NCBI GenBank assembly: GCA_003586115.2
Contig: QVOM02000073.1
Coordinates: forward strand, 45,989,469 to 46,053,468
Source of the DNA: Salvator merianae
Lineage: Eukaryota; Chordata; Lepidosauria; Squamata; Teiidae
Length of the DNA: 64,000 bases
Reading direction: 5' to 3'
Part shown: piece after piece, positions 58,130 through 64,000 of the stretch
How the letters are laid out: each line of letters opens with the position of its first letter
How positions within the stretch are numbered: the stretch's first letter is position 1
The notes under the pieces: generated by a model
Told to the model about the DNA's origin: nothing
The model's database searches: none
The model's input: the letters and a program-made list of their open reading frames with translations, nothing else
Made by a program: the position numbers and the translations under genes

Positions 58130-58994
58130 GTATGAAGTAGCACAGGCAACCGTGCTAAAGTGCGGTCTCAGAATATGTCCCTTTAAATTTCTGTGGATTC
58201 TTTCCACTTACCTATACATGCAGTAGTTGTCAGCATGGATGGGCACATTAGAAGCTGCTTCCTGTGCTACCTCCTGTCTTAGGCTTTCTTTTAAGTTCAC
58301 ACTGGCAAATTTGTCTTTGATCCAGTCCTTCTTGGGTTAGATTGAAGGAAGCTTCACCTTAGGAAAAGCACTGGGAGGACGCAGTGATTACCGCATAAGG
58401 AGAAAAGCAGAGGCCTGGAGTGCCCAGAGCTCACTTACTGAAAGCCTGACTGTGAGCTCCTGTCATGATCAATTGGAGAGGCGAAGACCCTTCAGGGTTG
58501 CCTCACAGAGTGCCTGTTCTTTTTTCTTCCTTTCCTAACAGGCTGCTTGTACAAATAGACCCACGACTGTTGAGTTCATCTACAAGCTATTGGCAGTATA
58601 TGGAGTAAATGAATTCATGTTTTTTTCTCAAACTACTGTAATTCATGTTCAGGATAGTTCTGTGTAACTTGAAAGCAGGAATCCAACTTTTTTAATATTG
58701 ATTTGTCTAATAAAGATACTGTCATGTTTTCTGTTTTTTGATTATCCTATCAAGAAAGAGCCTGACAGGACAATTTTGAAACAAATAGTTTTCCTTAGCT
58801 ACAGAGATTGTGGAAACAGAGCTTCACCAGTGTTATCAATTTTTGAAATATCAACAAATGTTTTAGTTAATAGCATTATAAATAATTGGTCTTCCATATG
58901 TCCTAATTTGCATTATTTCATTGCACCTCTATCTATGCTGGTTGTGAGAGTGGAATTAACTGAAATCTGTGATTTTGATTTTTTCTCATTTAAG

Positions 58995-59091
58995 GCCAGA
59001 TGACGGATCTCATCTATGCAGAGAAGGATCTAGTACAGTCATTAAAGGCATATATTCAAGAAGAAGAATCCAAACTTGCTAAAATTAAAAG
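58995..59091 (+). CDS. P4HA2: P4HA2 second coding exon: start of N-terminal dimerisation domain
   Basis: The acceptor is TTTCTCATTTAAG ending at 58994. Joined to the previous exon, the split codon becomes Gly and the protein reads EFFTSIGQMTDLIYAEKDL, then about 22 more residues of amphipathic helix (LVQSLKAYIQEEE...KLAKIK). This is the opening of the P4Ha_N domain, which mediates alpha-alpha dimerisation. The stretches MTDLIYAEK and LVQSLK favour the alpha-2 paralogue over alpha-1, which from memory of the family has DLIHTEK and LVTSLK. The donor GTAAGG begins at 59092 and leaves AG of a Ser codon. The exon is 97 bp. The upstream intron (58130-58994) is only 865 bp. Confidence 0.95.
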
Positions 59092-59686
59092 GTAAGGGGA
59101 TGAAACACAGCTTTATGTTTTATTTTAACATACTAGCTTGTTTTTTCTCTATTGCTAGACACTGGCACACTTATGCCATACCCTCCATTGTGTCCTGAAA
59201 AGGTCAAGACCGAATCCTCTTGTACTTTTAACTGACTTGCCGCCTCCAGAGCAAGCAAGTACAGACACATGCTGTTTTTTGTGAGGAAGCAGGACAAAGT
59301 ACTGATTCAGAGAGCCCCCGTTGCTTGCATCAAATGGGGGCACAGAATCTGCAATTTAATATTTAATATAAGCAATTTAATATGAGCAAAGATGTCTTTC
59401 TCAGTTGCTTCTTCCCTTCATCTCCCCCCACAAGGAACACTCACTCATCCACTGCTTCCCAAGCTGAAGGAAGTAGGTCACTTGATGATTGTTCCTATTT
59501 TTTCAAGACATATTGAAGGGTACGCTGTGCTTCCTTTTGGATTATTCGCTTTAAAGTGAGAGTCAGTAATGTGCAAAGGTTGATGCAGTTCAACTTACAT
59601 GTTTTCAGAGCTTTTTGTCTTAATTTAGTTCACCACTGTCAGGTTCAGCCTGCCAGAGTACTCTTGGGATTCTGTTTAATCATATT

Positions 59687-60222
59687 TGGCCTATTCTCAC
59701 TTGATGGTAGCGAGCACTGAGAATGCTCGCTATCCATGTGCGTTTGCACTGCAAGATGGCTGAAGCGACCAGGACTGGGCTTGTGATGCCGGATCGGGCC
59801 ATGTGATGCCCAATCCAGCCTTGTGAGACCCAGTCAGGTGTGCACCTGATTGTCACTGCAGCAGTGGCCGGCTGCTGCCATGGCGACTGGCAGGCTTGCA
59901 CAGTGCTCAGGCACAACCAGCTGATCACACGACCCAATCTGGCATTGCAGGCCCTGGTGGGGCATCACGTGGGCCCAATTGAGCCTGCATAATCTGGCAG
60001 GCTCGTCTGAGCAATCGAGCATGTGTGCGCATCTGTGCAGTGCTGCTGCCAGTTGCCATGGCAGTGGCTCACCACTTGCCGGCCACTGCCGTGGCAAGGA
60101 TTGGGCACGGCTACGGAATGCCGGTAACTGGCTTCGGGACCTGTTTTCATCCACGCAGTGTGGACAGTGTCCATGCTGTGTGTTTAAGTACTACTACATT
60201 AGCATAGTAAGTGCGGAAATTG
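59687..60222. mobile_element. GGGCC-TIR transposon, form b, copy 8
   Basis: Left TTGGCCTATTCTCACTTG, right AGTAAGTGCGGAAATTG, decayed. X-box-like GTTGCCATGGCAGT at 60052-60065, CCACTGCCGTGGCAAGG near 60085, and GCTGCCATGGCGACTGG near 59874. An extra internal stretch makes it longer than other copies. Lies in the intron between the second and third P4HA2 coding exons. Confidence 0.65.
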
Positions 60223-62029
60223 TAATCAAAGAGCTGGAAATACACATTACCATGTACTCACATTTTTCCCCTTGGTGTGCTCATATTTATAAACTTAATT
60301 TAACTTTTTTTTCATTACTGGGGTAAATGTAACATTTACTGAACCCTGAAGAATACAACTGACAAATTTGCAAAAGATTTTGCAAAATTTTTACCTAAAG
60401 GCATATCATGTATTTTAGAGGTGAAGAAGATATTTTACCTTAAAGAAATACTGTGTGTTTTAAAGATATGTAGAACACTGTTGCGGGTAATTGAGAACAC
60501 GTGTGCCAGAACTGGGGGACAGTATTCAGGTGTGGTAGCACACCATTGCCAGTCACTTGGAGTTAGTTGCAGCCCTTAGCTGGACTCAGCCACCTAATCT
60601 TCTCTGGGCCTGAAGGGAGTGGGACCACACATCATTGTTCCACACCACACAATGCCACGTATTTTCAGGCCTGCAGGAGTTTCTCCCAGTCCCACTCTAT
60701 CCCTCTCAGGAGGGTGTGTGGCTGTTCTGAATTACTGGTAATGTGATGACTCAGTCACACATTGAATGCATTATCTTTTATGTTTTTATATTGTTTTAGT
60801 CAGCCAGATTGTGAGAAGACTTCTGAGTCTTAGGAAGGCTGCAGGATAGCTGCTGAAATAATAGCTTAGGCTTGCTTCTGTGTATAATTTAACAATGGGG
60901 AATATTGTCCTGTCCTGCTGCTGGTCCACAGCTCCCTTCTTCTCTGAACATTGTTCTTGTTGGGGCACACTGAAATGGGAATTAAAGAAACAGGGAGACC
61001 CACAGGTGTAATGGAAGATTTTACAACTTTTCACCAGGCTTGCTTCAGCCACAGGCAGTGCAGTTCAGCTTTCTGCACCTTTCTGCAAAAGTCATCTATT
61101 TACTAGTGAGGATTGTTACTGTTTCCACCTAGCAATAATGTATGACAGCACCTACATTATGGCTGCTGTCTTGCCTTCATTTCAGTCATTCAGTGCTGGC
61201 ATTTTAATAGTGCCTAAGGCAGCTTGCACTTGTCTAGTGATCTCCAGAAATTTTGGATTAGAAGTCCCAGCCAGCATAGCCAATGATCAGAGATAATGGC
61301 AGCAGCAGACCAAAGCATCTGAAGGACACCAAATGGGAAAGACTAATATTGGTTCATGAAAATATATCTTGATACTATTTGGAAATACTCAATTTTTGCA
61401 GTCTTTACTTTGCTACAACTCTGAGAAAGTATCTCTTCCAGCCTATAAACTTAGAACTGTCCTTTTTTTGATATGTTACTTGCCATGAGTAGAGTTTACT
61501 TAGGAAGTCTCTTCATAACCCAGGGTGATGGGAATGTTTATTTTGTTGCATTATGCAGGCAGTTGATAATGATCTTTCTGTTGAAGCCCTGCCTGCTATG
61601 GAATGCTGGGATCACCTTCAGTCTCCTTAGTTTATTAAGGAATATAGAACAACGAAGCAGATTAGGGCACGACTGAGCTGTACGAGGCACGAATCATAGG
61701 ATGAACTCAAATTGATGCCGCCTCCAGATGTGAGATATATCTTGCTGTGGTCTCAGCACTGTATTCGGAATGCCAGACCTAATGGAGGCATTCCCAATAT
61801 AATGTTGGTTCAAGGGCCAGACCCCATAATATCACTATTATGGGAAACCCAGCACAACAGTGTGCATTTCCCATAATAGTGACGCTTATCTTCTTGTCTG
61901 TTGGCAGCTTTGGGAATCAGCTCAGTTGAGGCTGCTAGAAGCCAACCAAGCATGTGAAAAACAACAAAAGGAGGTGGGTGCATGCTTGGCTGGCTTCCAG
62001 TAACCCTAAGCAAGCTGACCCCAAAAGCT
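60223..62029. other. No exon recognised in intron; one stem-loop
   Basis: Holds a perfect 16-bp stem (61832-61847 with 61867-61882, TCACTATTATGGGAAA and its complement) with a 19-nt loop. No gene or classified element recognised. Confidence 0.4.
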
Positions 62030-62260
62030 GTTGACAGACATGACAATAAGCCTCCTTGTGAGACCACACTTGGAATATTGTGTACAATTCTGATCACCTC
62101 ACCTCAGAAAGGTTATTGTGGAACTGGAGAAGGTGCAGAAAAGGGCAACCAGAATGATCAAGGGGCTGGAACACCTTCCTTACAAAATCAGGCTGCAACG
62201 CCCTTTCTTAAAGCTATCCAGGCTGGTTGCTGTTACCACCAAAGGGCCTCCCCTAGACTG
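62030..62260 (+). mobile_element. CR1-type LINE fragment
   Basis: Translates as LRPHLEYCVQF-type (GAGACCACACTTGGAATATTG), then RKVIVELEKVQKRATRMIKG and LEHLPYKIRLQ, the region upstream of the CR1 ORF2 C-terminus. It breaks off soon after. Confidence 0.82.
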
Positions 62261-62609
62261 CACCAGCGTGCAGAAAGGAAGCTCCTAGTACACTTGGCAG
62301 TGTGGAATGATTCCCTGATTCAAGGCTGCCAGCTAAAGCTTAAGTGGCCTTGGGGATTAGGAGTACCTATTTCCAGCAGTGGCAAGTGTGCCAGCTTTGA
62401 ATACAGACAGTCTGACCTTTATAGTTTATGTAAGAGTAGTATAGATAATATGCACTAATTGCTTCTTAGAGTAGTGCATTACAACTATGTGGGCTGTTCT
62501 TTATGTGGTCTATAAAAGTAATCTGCTGCAGAATGAGGCAGCCTGGATATTGTGTGAACTCTAGAGATGGGTCTATATCACTATAGGCGTTTATGAACTA
62601 AACTGACGA

Positions 62610-63070
62610 CTAATAACCTGCCAGATCCAATTTAAAATGTTGATGTTTACTTATGAAGGGCTATGTGGCCTAGGACCTGGATGTCTGAAGAACCACCCTG
62701 CCCATTGCTGAGCACTGTGATTATTGAAGAAGGACTTGCTGACAGGCTCAGCTGCAAAGTAGATAGTAAAAGTGGAGGCACATCAGTGAATATAGATTCT
62801 ACAGTGAAGAAAGTTGTTGCCACTTGAATTAAAACATGCCCCTGCTGAAGATACATCTGCTTCCTAAGACATTTTTGTTGAAAAGATAGTTGACCTCTTG
62901 AAGGTTGTATTGGTTGAGAGATGTTTGTAATGGCTATTAACAGAAGCCGTGTTATGGTTTTTTGTATGAGACCCTTTATTGTCTTGATTGGGTTTATGTA
63001 AACTATTCTGAACATTGTAGATGAGATGGCAAGGTATAAATTTGATGTTAAAGACATTTATTTATATAAA
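62610..63070 (+). mobile_element. LINE 3' region (L2-like)
   Basis: LMFTYEGLCGLGPGCLKNHP resembles the L2-like C-terminal motif (YKALHGLGPGYL). The 3' UTR ends GATGAGATGGCAAGGTATAA then ATTTGATG, the usual (G)GGCGGTATAAATTTGA tail. Confidence 0.5.
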
Positions 63071-63542
63071 AGTCTAGAAACTTCATCAAGCAGAATAAGG
63101 AAGAAAACGATAGTATTATTTATTGCAGTATAGAGAGGAACAACCCAACAGCTGTGTTTGCATCCTCTAGGATCCCTTCTGTGGATTACAAGCTCACAAC
63201 ATCTGTACAAGGAAGTCAATGTGACCTTCAGCTATAACGAAGCTATACTTTTCTGTCTGAGATTCAGCTAAGTTCTGATGGGATAAAAATAAGGCTTTGA
63301 GAAAGAAGAATCCTCAGAGCATTTTAAAATAACTTGCATGGTGATGGTTCGGATTGCAAAATTATTTGTAGCTAATAAAATAGTAAACTATAAACTGACA
63401 ATGTGGGGTTTGGAAATATCCCTGGTCTCTCTTCTTACTGTATTATGTTGTTACCAACCCTGAGCATGTGGCATGCTTGGGCTAAAAATTACAATTAAAG
63501 ACATACTTTTCTGCTGTTGAACCATATTACTTTATTTTCTAG

Positions 63543-63694
63543 TTGGGCTGAGAAGATGGAGTCCCTCACTGTGAGATCTTCTTCAGATCCAGAAGGTTAT
63601 CTGTCACACCCAGTCAATGCTTATAAGCTGGTGAAGCGTCTAAACACAGAATGGCTGGAGCTAGAGAATCTGGTTCTGGAGGATGCAGCCAAGG
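63543..63694 (+). CDS. P4HA2: P4HA2 third coding exon: N-terminal dimerisation domain, continues off window
   Basis: The acceptor TTTATTTTCTAG ends at 63542. The split Ser codon is completed and the protein continues SWAEKMESLT, then EGYLSHPVNAYKLVKRLNTE and LELENLVLEDAAKG. HPVNAYKLVKRLNT is a hallmark of the alpha-subunit N-terminal domain, and KSWA-KME-LT resembles alpha-2 more than alpha-1. The donor GTGAGG begins at 63695 with one base of a Gly codon in hand (phase 1). The three exons total 328 nt, or 109 complete codons. The remaining ~425 residues expected for the family, including the tetratricopeptide-like substrate-binding domain and the iron/2-oxoglutarate catalytic domain, are outside the window. 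No frame break was seen. Confidence 0.96.
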
Positions 63695-64000
63695 GTGAGG
63701 TGTTCGATAAATGAGGGAACCATTGAAATAAGCAAGTGTGTCTTTCCTCTCTTACTCTTACTGCAAACTGTTCTTTTCTTTTTGGCCTCATCTTTGTTTC
63801 AGCAAACTTTCTCACTTCCACTATGGCTGTTCTCAACAGCCATCAACTGGCTTGCCTTTGCTGGTTTAGTTTGATAACCTTTGTAAAATTTGCAGATGTG
63901 CCCCAGTGTTAGAAATTATCATTAGGTAGTTGTTAGTGATCAATAAAAATCCAATAAATAAATAAATATTAAGCTTTAGCCGCAGATGTATGTAGAACTG
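63695..64000. other. P4HA2: Start of next P4HA2 intron
   Basis: Begins with donor GTGAGG; no further exon before the window edge. AATAAATAAATAAATA-type repeat at about 63950-63967. Confidence 0.6.

Noticed and set aside
58005..58226. 73-codon frame over the first P4HA2 coding exon
   Set aside because: Different frame from the signal peptide and reads through the donor; shadow of the real exon.
63517..63714. 65-codon frame starting upstream of the third P4HA2 coding exon
   Set aside because: Its first 8 codons and its last 7 are intron; only 63543-63694 is exon.
1..64000. CRISPR array, operons, rRNA or tRNA genes, bacterial contamination
   Set aside because: Repeats are microsatellites or transposons, introns and LINEs are eukaryotic, and the only tRNA-like sequence is the SINE head.

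Overview
The window is vertebrate nuclear DNA, almost certainly from a squamate reptile (lizard or snake; species not determinable by eye). Evidence: a single intron-split vertebrate gene, very low coding density, lizard-type LINEs (CR1, L1, L2-like, and two other RT families), a tRNA-derived SINE, hAT- and Tigger-like elements, long CTTC microsatellites, and one CpG island. No bacterial, CRISPR, rRNA or tRNA gene signal was seen.

The only cellular protein-coding gene I can support is P4HA2 (prolyl 4-hydroxylase subunit alpha-2) on the + strand. It enters from a CpG island at about 34.6-35.9 kb, the likely promoter and non-coding first exon. A ~22 kb intron, dense with mobile elements, follows. 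Three coding exons come next: 58051-58129 (signal peptide), 58995-59091 and 63543-63694 (N-terminal dimerisation domain). The reading frame leaves the window in phase 1 after 109 codons, so the peptide-binding and catalytic domains lie beyond the right edge.

The first 34.6 kb is intergenic as far as I can see. Layout: CR1 fragment (1-245); a 162-bp perfect-register palindrome (2798-2959); hAT-like element (3806-4077); CTTC microsatellites (7.78 and 11.05 kb); an L1 3' end (9.56-10.96 kb) and an endonuclease/RT LINE (11.84-14.64 kb), each split by a CpG-rich transposon; a solo LTR with exact 5-bp duplication (20602-21239); a CR1 (23.45-24.79 kb) split by another small transposon; and further CR1/L2 remnants. 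The P4HA2 intron holds the same element types plus a Tigger-like element, long-inverted-repeat elements and a SINE nested in a LINE.

The most interesting pattern is a group of about 20 short non-autonomous DNA transposons that share a 15-bp terminal inverted repeat close to GGGCCTKTTYGCACT but have four unrelated interiors: a ~180 bp form, a 350-530 bp form, a ~500 bp form and a 600-675 bp CpG-rich form. Several copies show exact 3-bp target-site duplications of different sequence (AAT, TGT, TGA, GAG, AGA, TCA), unlike the TWA preference of PIF/Harbinger. Eight copies of one form carry palindromes close to GTTGCCATGGCAAC, a match to the RFX X-box.
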